Source of the DNA: Ipomoea triloba
Taxonomy: Eukaryota > Streptophyta > Magnoliopsida > Solanales > Convolvulaceae
NCBI RefSeq assembly: GCF_003576645.1
Contig: NC_044927.1
Location: 15,314,274 to 15,378,273 of the forward strand
Length of the DNA: 64,000 nucleotides
Direction: 5' to 3'
Both the position numbers and the translations under genes were made by a program. Shown here in pieces: positions 46,391 through 56,860 of this stretch (the first letter of the stretch is position 1; each line of letters begins with the position of its first letter). The notes below the pieces were generated by a model. That model was given only the letters and a program-made list of their open reading frames with translations, was not told where the DNA came from and did not search any database.

Positions 46391-46753
46391 TTTTTAGTAT
46401 ACCTAGTGGTCATGGTCTGCAGTGACTAATTCTGTACAAATAAAATAAAATAAAAACTCTATTTCCATAGGGACGGCACGAGATCCGATCTCGCTAGCTA
46501 CCTAACGGGAGGGTGTTTTCAAGGTAAAGCTTAAGGTTTTGTTACGAAAACACACACTCTATTCCCTTAGGCCGCCACGTTGGCCGAGGCCCATGAACCT
46601 CGGCCACTTTTTGCCAAGGCCCTTCCTCGGCCGCCACGTTGGTAGAAAAAAACTCTTATTAATCGCGCTTTACACTATTTCTACTCCCTTTGCACTATTA
46701 CTACTCCCTAGTTGACTCGACTACGCTCGCAAACTGGGGAGTAGGGGGGCTGG

Positions 46754-47104
46754 TAACAGAGTAATTGGGCAAGCAGCACTAACCCGGATTACAAGCAGGC
46801 AAGTGGACTCAGGAGTCAAACGGTCACCCATTACACTTGAGGAGAGGAGTTATTATCAACAGCTCCACTAACATTGAAGGCTCACCATCATTGAACAACC
46901 ATTACAAGTCACAAAGAGTCGTTACACCTCAAGTATAAGAGGAGCCCTGTTGTAGAGGAGAGGGGGGACTTGGTTTCTGACAGACAACACCACTGTCCTA
47001 AAACACTATTGTACTAGAACTATTGTTATTACTTACTCATTGTACTGCTCATTATACTTAGATCAAGAATACAAAATACATATCGGTAACAATACTTACA
47101 GTCA
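46754..47104 (+). repeat. 3' LTR
   Basis: Pairs with 45399-45749. The first dinucleotide is mutated from TG to TA. Confidence 0.9.
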
Positions 47105-47109
47105 GCAGT

Positions 47110-48013
47110 AAAGTAATAATGTATAGAGAAAGACAAAAAATACTCATCGATCTTTTATTATTCATTCTTTAATTCAATATATACAAGACGCTAATATAAC
47201 TATAAAACTATTAAGGATGAAGATATATTGCCATAATATAATACCTCTAGTAATATCCACATATATTTATTTACAGCTCATTACTACCAATAATAATCAG
47301 TAAAAAAGTTAGCACTAAAAAGGAAAAAGAAAAGATCCATAATTCACTAATTAATACTAATAATGTTAGCCTTAAAAAAGAAAAAATGGAAAAGAAAATG
47401 GAATTCAATTAGGGAACGAAATTTACTTAATAGTAAAATAAATACTTATATTTATGCACTATATTAATCATACAAAATTAAAATGCTAATTTTGTTAATT
47501 TTAGATGTGATTATTTTAATTATAAATCCATCAATATATATTACAATTACGGAAATTATATTGTAGAATTTGCCTACATACATATTAATAAATATTATTT
47601 GTATATACGATGTATTATACAATCATTAAGGAAATGCATCCAATTAGAATTTAAATTTACTAATACAAAAATTAAAATTTACATTTTTTTTAAATATAAT
47701 TTTCTTAGTTATTATTCATATTGTTGGAATTATAATATATGTGAAATACACTTAGGAATAAATCAAATTAATTATGCAATTATTTTCTATAAATTTATCT
47801 AAGTGTGTGCATGATTAATTAGAGACTTTATTAATTATACAAAATTTAAACTTAAATTTTATATGCTATGAAAATAGATACTTAACCAAATATATGAAAT
47901 TACAACTATATTATTATATTGTACATTTTAAAACATTTATATTTTTAAAATTTTTTTTATTTAAATTCATAATAACATAATTTTGTTCGTGCATCGCACG
48001 GGTAAAGCACTAG
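47110..48013 (+). mobile_element. Helitron 3' end region (plus strand)
   Basis: CGTGC-ATC-GCACG at 47988-48000, then GGTAAAGCA and CTAG (48010-48013) followed by T, is a Helitron 3' terminus. The 5' end is not found. The sequence before it is AT-rich and non-coding. The 45-50-bp segment at 47232-47281 is repeated just after the terminus at 48015-48066. Confidence 0.6.
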
Positions 48014-48066
48014 TTGTCATAATATAATACCTCTAGTAATATCCACATATATTTATTTACAGCTCA
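47232..48066. repeat. Direct repeat flanking the Helitron end
   Basis: CATAATATAATACCTCTAGT followed by AATATCCACATATATTTATT and TACAGCTCAT occurs at about 47234-47283 and 48018-48067. It brackets the segment that ends in the Helitron terminus. Confidence 0.85.
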
Positions 48067-48418
48067 TGCATCAGTTAAAAACCTCACTAGAAAACCCAAT
48101 AGGAAAAACCTAGTTGATAAAAATATTACATGAAATATATGTGTTAATGTGTTGCACTAGTTGCCTCATTAAAAAAATTTAATTAAAAAAATAATATCAA
48201 AGTTCAATCAAAAGAAAAAGAATACATGGTTGGTTTTCAAGGCCCAATTTTTAGGATTGATATAAGCAAATGTCACTCTCCTCTGAAGGTAATATTCTTC
48301 AAAATTTACATGTTTTAATATAATAAAAACTTTTTCAAAAAACAATACATGTGAGAAAGAAATTTGGTGGAATCTTCTGGATTGTCACTAGAGCGTAAAC
48401 ATTCTATATAATAGTCAC

Positions 48419-48725
48419 GTGGCTCTTCTAGAGCTCGTGTGGGTTGATTTCAACACTATATATATGCTTCGCCAAATATTCTTAAACATACCCATTTATC
48501 ATTTGTGCAACACAAGTTTTATTGTTCTCATTTAGGACATTGGGGGTAATTCATAGCATAACCAGTTTGGAGTGGCTCTTCTAGAGCTCATGTGGGTTGA
48601 TTTCAACACTATATATATGCTTCGCCAAATATTCTTAAACATACCCATTTATCATTTGTGCAGCACAAGTTTTATTGTTCTCATTTAGGACATTGGGGGT
48701 AATTCATAGCATAACCAGTTTGGAA
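48419..48725. repeat. 153-bp tandem duplication
   Basis: GTGGCTCTTCTAGAGCTC through ATAACCAGTTTGGA occurs twice with period 153 and only about two differences (CGTG/CATG, CAACAC/CAGCAC). The surrounding 48068-49331 has no recognised gene; its composition suggests a decayed retrotransposon. Confidence 0.92.
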
Positions 48726-49428
48726 CTTGGCATCATTGGGATAAAAAAAAAATAGTCAGTACCCCAAGTAGCCCATCAGAACCATATCTTGGTTTCTCGC
48801 ATAAATGCCAAACTCTTTGTAACTCAAAGATACTGAAGGATGTATTAAACACTATTACAATATTTCATTGTAGGATGAGCTCTAAAATGTTGCTAGCAAT
48901 TTCATCGCATATGCAATATCAGGCTTGATGAAATTATAGAACTTCTGGTCCCAATGTAGTGCTCCAACGACAACGAAGTAATAGACTTTTGGTTTTAAGT
49001 TATCGTATCCTCATTAGCCTCTTCGTGTCTAAACGGTTCCTTATCTATTTCAAGAGATTATTAGGCAACATGTAGTATGATAAGAACATAATACTTATCT
49101 ATAAACATCTTCAAGATGTTTTTCAAGATAGGCTAACAGGTGTATTAAACTCCTTCAAGGAGATACTCGATTTGCAAGTGCTGACAATACTTGATTTTTT
49201 CAAGTCTTTCATTTCACACTCCATCTTTAGGCATGAGCTAATATCGGCAAGCTCTATATGTGATTCAATAATAATTATGCATAGACTAAAATAATAAATA
49301 AGCAAAAAAATAACTCCATTAGCAGTTCTATAATGAACATATAAAGACATTATTTGCATATTCCTTCTTCAGAAAGAAAACACTAAGTCAATTGTTGACT
49401 ATTCCAAAACACATAAAATCTTCAATGA

Positions 49429-49757
49429 GGTGTTTGGTAGGATGGAATTGTAATTTCACTCCTATCAAATTTCATGGAATTACAATTCCATGGTTTGGTG
49501 GGAGGGAATTGCAATTCCATCCAACCATGGAATTGCAATTCCACACTTCGTGAAATTGTAATTTCATGGTAATGACTATTTTATCATTCTTATTATTATT
49601 ATACAAGGATATTTTAGTCTGTATTCACTGCTTCCCTTTCAATCCTCAATCATTATTTTCAAGTCTACCAAACAATGTAATTTAAATTCTCACTTTATTC
49701 TTTTCCCACTGAATTATAATTATTTTTCTCCCCAATTTCCTCCTCCCAACCAAACAC
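49429..49757. mobile_element. MITE (GTGTTTGG termini), copy in segment A
   Basis: Left end GGTGTTTGGTAGGATGGAAT, right end CCTCCCAACCAAACAC. Inside are palindromic runs of GGAATTGCAATTCC. Tourist/PIF-Harbinger-like, related to the element at 61271. Confidence 0.68.
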
Positions 49758-50539
49758 TTAAATTGTCAATTAGTTCTTTTCCCTCAAAAGGTTAAATCCT
49801 CAACCCCAAGGGTCCCACACTTTCTCTCACCAACAAAATGATATTTGAATACACATACCATATGGGATAATGTTAATAGTAACTCAATGGAAATGTGGAG
49901 TTCATTTAGTTATTTGAATGTTTCTGTACTCCTTAACATTTGAATAGCAAAGTAACAACAGATTAACAGCAACAACACTTGAGTAAAATTAGCTAGTACT
50001 CCCTAACATTTGAATAGCAAAGTAACAACAAATTAACAGCAACAGCACTCGAGTAAAATTAGCTAGTTTCAAGAGCAGAGACTCTACAAACATGACAAGA
50101 TTAATATTCAAATATTATTTTGTCTTGCATGTTAAAAAATTGGTTTCTACCAGTTTCTCATGTAATGGTTAATTAGAATATACTATTCAATTTTCCCATT
50201 TGGTTGTTGCTTATTCCACATAAAACGCAGAAAGATTGTCTCGAAATTACAACTTACAAAATGAAGGAAACACATAAATACAAAAATGAAACATCATCTG
50301 ATAAACATTTGTCGTCCAAGCAGGGTAGATTACCAGAGAAAGATTGTGAGGTTGCATGCTTGTATCACTATGTGCCTGCGTCTCATACTCTTAGCTTTGT
50401 AGATTTCGGCATTGTTGTGCGACAGATTTCTGCGTTGATGCGCAGCGAGACTGGGGAAGGATGGGTAAATTCCAACTCTACAAGTCTACAACTAACCCTG
50501 AGCTTTAAAAAAAACATATAGATGAGAAGGACTTTAGCT

Positions 50540-50984
50540 GATACATATGCATAGGGAAACTTCTAATTTTGTAATCTTTCATAACAGTTTGATAATTAAA
50601 TTTGATCATGTAACGATGATGACTGGTTTTAAATGTGTAAAAATTTGTGATAACCAAGAAATTTTTAACCCCATACACTCTCCCTTCTTTAAACCAATTA
50701 AGGAACTTTTCAACATGTTCTTTAGGAATATGAGCATGAAGGAATGTTCCCTGTAAAATGCTGAAGTTTAGTAAAAAAAAAACATTATAAATATAACAAT
50801 ATTGATTACATTATAATAAATCTTAATTCTTATTTAAATCTTACCTCTTGATCACGGAAGACAACTTCTATAAACTTGATTAAAGAAGAACTTTTTCGTT
50901 CAGGAACTTCATATTCTCTAGGCATATTGCACTTCTGATGTTCATCGGAGAGATTTCACGTGCAACGATGTACAATGGATACAT
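50540..50984 (-). pseudogene. RPA1-like (DUF223) exons in segment A, frameshifted
   Basis: The first exon (50845-50984) begins MYPLYIVAREISPMNIRSAI. It then loses frame because it is 10 bp shorter than the copy in segment B (140 against 150 bp), the loss falling at RFVREYEVP. The second exon (from 50750 down) reads GTFLHAHIPKEHVEKFLNWF, KEGRVYGVKNFLVITNFYTF, then KTSHHRYMIKFNYQTVMKD. This fits the OB-fold pattern ..G..LHA.I.......F...L.EG.VY....F.V......Y..T.H.Y.I.F. It is a decayed single-stranded-DNA-binding protein fragment, of the type carried by Helitrons or of the plant RPA family. Confidence 0.62.
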
Positions 50985-51146
50985 TCTTTGTGTTTTTTTA
51001 TATTGGCAGCCGTTTTTTCTAGTTGTTTTTACGATTGGCACTTCTTTAATGAATATATAAAGACATATTATTTGCATATTCCTTCTTCAGGAAGGAAACA
51101 CTAAGTCAATTGTTGACTATTCCAAGACGCATAAAATCTTTAATGC

Positions 51147-51462
51147 GGTGTTTGGTAGGATGAAATTGTAATTCCATTCCTACCAAATTTCATGGAATTA
51201 CAATTCCATGGTTTGGCACGAAATTGCAATTCCCTCCACAAAGTGTGGAATTGTAATTCCATGGTAATGACTATTTTATCCTTCTCTTATTATTATATTA
51301 TTATTATACAATGATATTTTAGTCTTTATTATTTGCTTCCCTTTCAATCCCCAATCATTATATTCATGTCTATCAAACAATGCAATTAAAATTCTCACTT
51401 TATTCTTTTTCCATCGAATTATAATTATTTTCTTCCCTAATTCCCTCATCCCAACCAAACAC
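51147..51462. mobile_element. MITE (GTGTTTGG termini), copy in segment B
   Basis: The duplicate of the element at 49429, carried along with the segmental duplication; slightly shorter. Confidence 0.68.
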
Positions 51463-52112
51463 TTAAATTTTCAATTAGCCTTTTTCTCCCAAAGGGTTAA
51501 ATCCCCAACCTCAACAGTCCCCACACCTCCTCCCAACCAACAGAATGATATTTGAATACTCATACATGATAATGTAAATAGTAACTCAATGGAAATGTGG
51601 ATTTCATTTTGTTATTTGAATGTTTCGGTACTCCATAACATTTGAATAGCAAAGTAACAACAAATAAACAGCAACAACACTTAAGTAAAATTAGCTGGTT
51701 TCAAGAGAAGAGACTCTACAAAGTTGACAAATTTAATATTCAAATATCATTCTGTCTTGCATGTTAAAAAAATAGTTTCTGCCAGTTTCTCATGTAATAA
51801 TTAATTAGAATATACTATTCAATTTCCTCATTTGGTCGTTGTTTATTCCACATAAAACGCAGAAAGATTGTCTCGAAATTACAACTTACAAAATGAAGGA
51901 AACACACAATTACAAAAATGAAACATCAATTGATAAACACTTGTCGTCACAGTAGGGTAGATTACCAGAGAAAGATTGTGAGGTGCATGCTTATATCACT
52001 ATGTGCCTGCGTCTACAAGTCTACAACTAACCCAGAGCTTTAAAAAAACAGAGAGATGAGAAGGATTTGAGCGGATACATATGCATAAGGAAACTTTTAT
52101 TCTTGTAATCTT

Positions 52113-52526
52113 TCACAACAGTTTGATAATTAAATTTGATATGTAACGATGAGGACTGGTTTTAAATGTGTAAAAAATTGTGATAACCAAGAAATTTTTA
52201 ACCCCATACACTCTCCCTTCTTTAAATCGATTAAGGAACTTTTCAACATGTTCTTTAGGAATATGAGCATGAAGGAATGCTCCCTCGAAAATGCTGAAGT
52301 TTAATAAAAAAAAATAGTATAAATATAACAATACTGATTACATTCTAATAAATCTTAATTCTTATTTAAATCTTACCTCTTGATCATAGAATAAAACTTC
52401 TATAAACTTGATTGATGAAGAACCTTTTCGTTCAGGAACTTCATATTCTCTAACAAAGCGTAGGCGTATTGCACTTCTAGTGTTCATCGGAGAGAGTTCA
52501 CGTGCAACGATGTACAATGGATACAT
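52113..52526 (-). pseudogene. RPA1-like (DUF223) exons in segment B
   Basis: Exon 1 (52377-52526, 150 bp) is open: MYPLYIVARELSPMNTRSAI then RLRFVREYEVPERKGSSSIK and FIEVLFYDQE, with a GT donor at 52376-52375. Exon 2 from 52283 reads GAFLHAHIPKEHVEKFLNRF and KEGRVYGVKNFLV, followed by ITIFYTFKTSPHRY and an early stop. The acceptor before it reads TTTTCGAG where segment A has TTTTACAG. This copy keeps the reading frame through exon 1 better than segment A but lacks the rest of an RPA protein. Confidence 0.62.
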
Positions 52527-52578
52527 TCTCTGTGTTTTTATATTGGCAGCCGTTCTTTCTGGTTGTTTTTACGATTGG

Positions 52579-54157
52579 TAGAAGACAAAGTTGTTAGAAA
52601 ATTCATACAAGCGCAACGGAAGCATCAATTGCCTTTTCTAAGATTCTATGTAAAAGAGGAAGTTAGAAAGTTTTTACCCTTAGAAGCGTGCTTTGACATA
52701 TGCAATTCCACAAATCATCCAATTGTACGGCCTTTAGTCCGTCCACCGGCCAGGCAGGCGAGAACTCCCAAAGATTTTATGTAAAAACTCTTTTCTGGCT
52801 AATATCTCTTTCTCACTTCTATGCTTTAAGAAAAGGGTAAGGCTTATATATATATATATATATATATATAGCCTGGTTTGGGCCTAAAGGTGCTAGCCTT
52901 TAAAAATCCAAAACTACCCAATATAAAATTAATTTATTAATCAGTTATTAATGTATTAATTCTATATTGATAACTCTTTATCAATTTCTTATAAAGTTCT
53001 TAGCATTACCTGAAACCACTTTTTTTTCACCAATTACCTGAGCAACAGGTCAAATTGCATCAGCATTACCACAAACCATTAAGGTGTGACTTTTTAGGTT
53101 CATAGTCAAATTAGCAACGAGTAATATTTTTTTTTGAAAGAGCAATGAGTAATATTTAATAACTTATTATTAAATAACTCGTAAATCATGAGTTACACCT
53201 AGCAGTATGTCATGACTACCTAGTCGACAATTAAATATATTTATATATATTATAATGAACATTTCCGTTACAAATTCCATGCAACATTCCTTCCACACAA
53301 CACTTGTTCCAAACCAGGTAAAGGTCATGGTTAAACTTGGTCAAACCCATAAACCTAGTCAATCTGTCTATTCAATATTCTTAACCTGAAGTCCAATGAT
53401 TTAGTGTGTTTTGTGTACGGTCTTAAATCAAAGATGATTGGGGCTAACCCCGGGTTTTGTCGGTCTCTAAGGAGGTCAAATTGAAAGTATTGACAAGTCT
53501 TTAATCAATAGAATATGTAGCATTTTCCTCATTCGCCATTGTCACGAAAGAATCAAAGAATTTGAATGAATGAATGAATGTTGTAGTAACCAATTACAAA
53601 GAATATTGTTTGAAATCAAATAAGTGAAATCTAGAAAATGAATTGCTAGTGAGCATGATGCATCATAGTGTGTCTATGGTTTAGGAGGATTGCATTACAA
53701 AGTTGGTTATTCCCGGGAATGCTTTGCCAAAACCGTTCACTAAATTGTAATGTCACTAATGTGTGCAGTTTACTTGTGTACACTAATTTTAGAATTTAGA
53801 TTTTAGTGCTTCACTAGTAACTAGTTTAAGGTTTAGTTTTTAATTATATATACTTGAAATTTTCAAAGTTTTCTTTATCTTATTTTTATTTTGCATAATC
53901 CGAACATTAATCGAATATCCAACTAATTCGCCCGAAACCAAAATCACCAAAAATCGAAAGATTTAATACATAATAAGCCAAGATCAGTTTTAATATCACC
54001 AAACCAAAATATGTGCGGTTTAATCAACCATACACCCGAACGCCCGCTGCACAGTCCTACGCTAGAAGTCAAAGGCGAGGTCGGGAGAAGGGAATTAGTG
54101 TCTCATGCTCTTAGATACGTATTAGTAGAGTTTTTAATTGATCAATTTTTTTAAAGC

Positions 54158-54190
<33 letters not shown>

Positions 54191-54637
54191 CAACCCAGGT
54201 CGAACCCGGGTTTTAGTACCAAGTTAGATGTCCAAGACGCTTGGACGACACCCGAGCTCGCCTCATCCATTTTAGGCGAGGCGAGCTTGATAGGCGACTG
54301 GTCTAAACGCCTTAACAACACTGAATTTCACATTACGCCTTAACAACACTGAATTACACATTATTTGTAACATGAATTTTAGACCTTCACTACATATCTT
54401 TATCATATGGAAAAGGAGGAGGGATGGGAGTGGGTAAACTGTGAAGAAAAACAGACATGAAATTATATAATTAGAATTTATGTGGAATACTATTTTTAGA
54501 TAATTCAACCTGTTGAGATTTTCTACGTAGGTTGATGCAGATCTTCATGGAAAACTTGATGAGGGATCTGCTAGCCTGATATTTGATACTACACCATCAA
54601 AAGTCGTATCTCATTAGCCAATCCAATCAGCGCTGCC
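52579..54637. other. Intergenic interval
   Basis: (AT)n at 52847-52870, (ATA)n at 54160-54189, and a ~28-bp tandem duplication ACGCCTTAACAACACTGAAT at about 54306-54362. A 73-codon frame at 52563-52784 has no recognised domain. The part adjoining 54638 is the 3' flank of the NOM1-like gene. Confidence 0.45.
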
Positions 54638-56795
54638 TCACATTAGTACTCCTTCAACATTGTTAATGGCCTTCTTAGCAATCTTGAATTTACCTGCTAG
54701 AGACTTGTGACCATTTGCAACATATTCTCGTACAAAGATGACAATCCCGTTACAAAGGGACTCATGCTCTGGCAAAGCAATTCGAGTAAAAATGTTCCAT
54801 ACAAGTTTATCTGGGAACTCAAAGATGGCTTCGAAAAGCATCCGGAAATGCATAATCCTTTTTGGAGTTAATTGTGTGACATCACCTAGATCAACCACCT
54901 TTAAGACCGAAAGGGAAAGAGTATAAGATGCGAGCATCTCTGCAACGAATTTTGAGAGGTGCATTGATCTCATCAGTTCCATCGACTCCACTTCCTTGAA
55001 ATGGTCCCAAAGGCAATACTGCATAACAACAAAAGGATAGATATGCAGGATGGGATGAATACAACAACTTCCACATCAAATACATACTTAACTCTTGTTC
55101 TTCCCATACCTGCAGAGTGAACTTATGGTTCTTATCGTGGCTGCATAACTTAGATGTTAGTGCACAATAATACTTATTAAATACTTTCTCCTGTAAGCAA
55201 CATTCTAACAGAACTCGCATTATCTCCCTATCCTGCACAACGGAATAATATGTTGAGAAGCTAAATCAGGTTGGTTGCTAAATAACTGTAAATGGGATGG
55301 GATGGGATGAGATGATCAAGTGGAGGAATCCTGACCTGCTTCCCAGGCAAGTCCAATCTTAGAAGCTTCTCAAATGCATCAATGTAGTCCTCACCGCTCA
55401 TTATTACACAGAAAATTGCTCTCCTCACATCTGTGTTCATCCTCTGTGTGGCAGCAAGCTGGAGCATTTTTTGAGTCTCAACGACCTCCATGTCAATTGT
55501 GTTTGCAACCTCCCTAATATTGTTTTGATTAGAATTCACATTGAAATCCCCACACAACCACCACTGACCTCTCTTATCTGGATCAAGAAGCTTGCTCCAC
55601 CTTAATCCTCGAAGTAGAATATCATCCACTCTGAGCTGTAATCAAAAGAAAAATTAAGATAGGGAGGGATTTAACAAGTAGAAATCATTACAGATACACA
55701 GATAGACTTCTGTGGTAAGAGAACACAATATGATTTGGCAAAAGGAATTACAACTGTCACTACATCAAACTTCAGTTGATAGTGTCAAGCTGCTTAACTT
55801 GTGTTTCTCCAAATAAAAAGGTTTGTTCAGAACATGTAAGATAATCCAATTAAGATTCAATGCATACTTAAGCAAGTGGTAGAAAACATAGAAATGATTA
55901 TCACCTTAATGTCACTGTAAAGCAGGAAACATAATGAGAAAATGAGTTTTGGTTGTGGCAAAGTTCCACAAAATGGCATAACCATAATTGTAAATGAAGC
56001 TAGCTTTCTCTAAGAGTGTTTACATGTCTACCCAAGATAAAGAGGATGGTAGAAACGTTAACCACATACAAAATGATGGCAGCACTAAATACCTTTCCGG
56101 CATCACATCTACCAAGCAATGATTAAGCTAGATATTGGATATTAAACAAAATACTCAGTCATCATTTATGTGAACAAAAAGATTTCATGCATCGCAAAGC
56201 TGGTGCTTAACTGGATAGCATATATAGCATTATAGCATACTTTATGAATAACTGATATAACAATAGATGCACACCTTCTGTAGCCATTTTTTTATTCGGG
56301 TAAGCTGCATGGTTTCCTCCTTGGGCCTCTTCTTATTGTTTTTTATATCACATATTGTCTCAAGCATGAACTCCATCTGCAGCAACACAATTAAATATAT
56401 ATACTCAGATAAATACATAGAAAAAATATGTCTTACAAAGAAAGACAACATAATGGTAGTATAATAAGAGCAGATTGCAAGTATACCCTTTTGCTGTCAA
56501 GACTGGATTGTGCATCTCTAGATAAGGTCTTCAATTCATTAACCCTGTTCTGAATGCTAATTATAAAATTCTTCATACCAACAGGATCATCACCTCTCAA
56601 TTTCATACCACAAGCTGTTCAGTCACCCACCAAAAAGGATAAAAAAAAAAAACTGAGAACTGTTTCCATACCAAATAGCCTATTAGTGGAAAATTTTTGC
56701 TAGAGATAACTGTTTTCAACAAATTGAATAAACAATAAAAAAGATATAAATATATAATTTGAGTAACACTACCCTAATAATAATAATACAGAGTA

Positions 56796-56860
<65 letters not shown>

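Larger units (their letters stand above)
45399..47104 (+). mobile_element. Complete non-autonomous LTR retrotransposon, 1706 bp
   Basis: LTRs of 351 bp each lie at 45399-45749 and 46754-47104. They start TGACAGAGTAATTGG (TAACAG in the right copy) and end TACTTACMGTCA. The TSD GCAGT is at 45394-45398 and 47105-47109. TTGGTGCTCTCATTGAAAGC follows the left LTR (primer-binding-site position), and a purine-rich GGGGAGTAGGGGGG precedes the right LTR. The internal 1004 bp have no gag or pol. Plus orientation. My hand alignment gives about 19 LTR differences (~5%), so the insertion is not very young. It needs proteins from a related autonomous gypsy-like element. Confidence 0.92.
49332..52578. repeat. 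Tandem segmental duplication, copies 49332-51047 and 51048-52578
   Basis: Both copies open with AATGAAYATATAAAGACAT and TATTTGCATATTCCTTCTTC and close with TTGTTTTTACGATTGG. Order is conserved throughout: MITE, AACATTTGAATAGCAAAGTA block, AAACGCAGAAAGATTGTCTC block, two RPA-like exons on the minus strand. Copy A is 1716 bp and copy B 1531 bp. Copy A has an extra local duplication (49930-50070) and a longer middle. Divergence is visible but modest. Confidence 0.9.

Noticed and set aside
45898..46425. Ser/Pro/Ala-rich frames of 83-175 codons
   Set aside because: Generated by the CCTCCTCATCCACGGCGTCG array inside the LTR element; open in more than one frame, no start context or domain.
50204..50521. 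105-codon plus-strand frame MLLIPHKTQKDC..
   Set aside because: Present only in segment A and broken in segment B by indels; no domain recognised, and the supported coding remnants there are on the other strand.
52563..52784. 73-codon plus-strand frame MFLRLVEDKVVRKF..
   Set aside because: It starts inside the end of segment B and has no recognisable family; no supporting structure.
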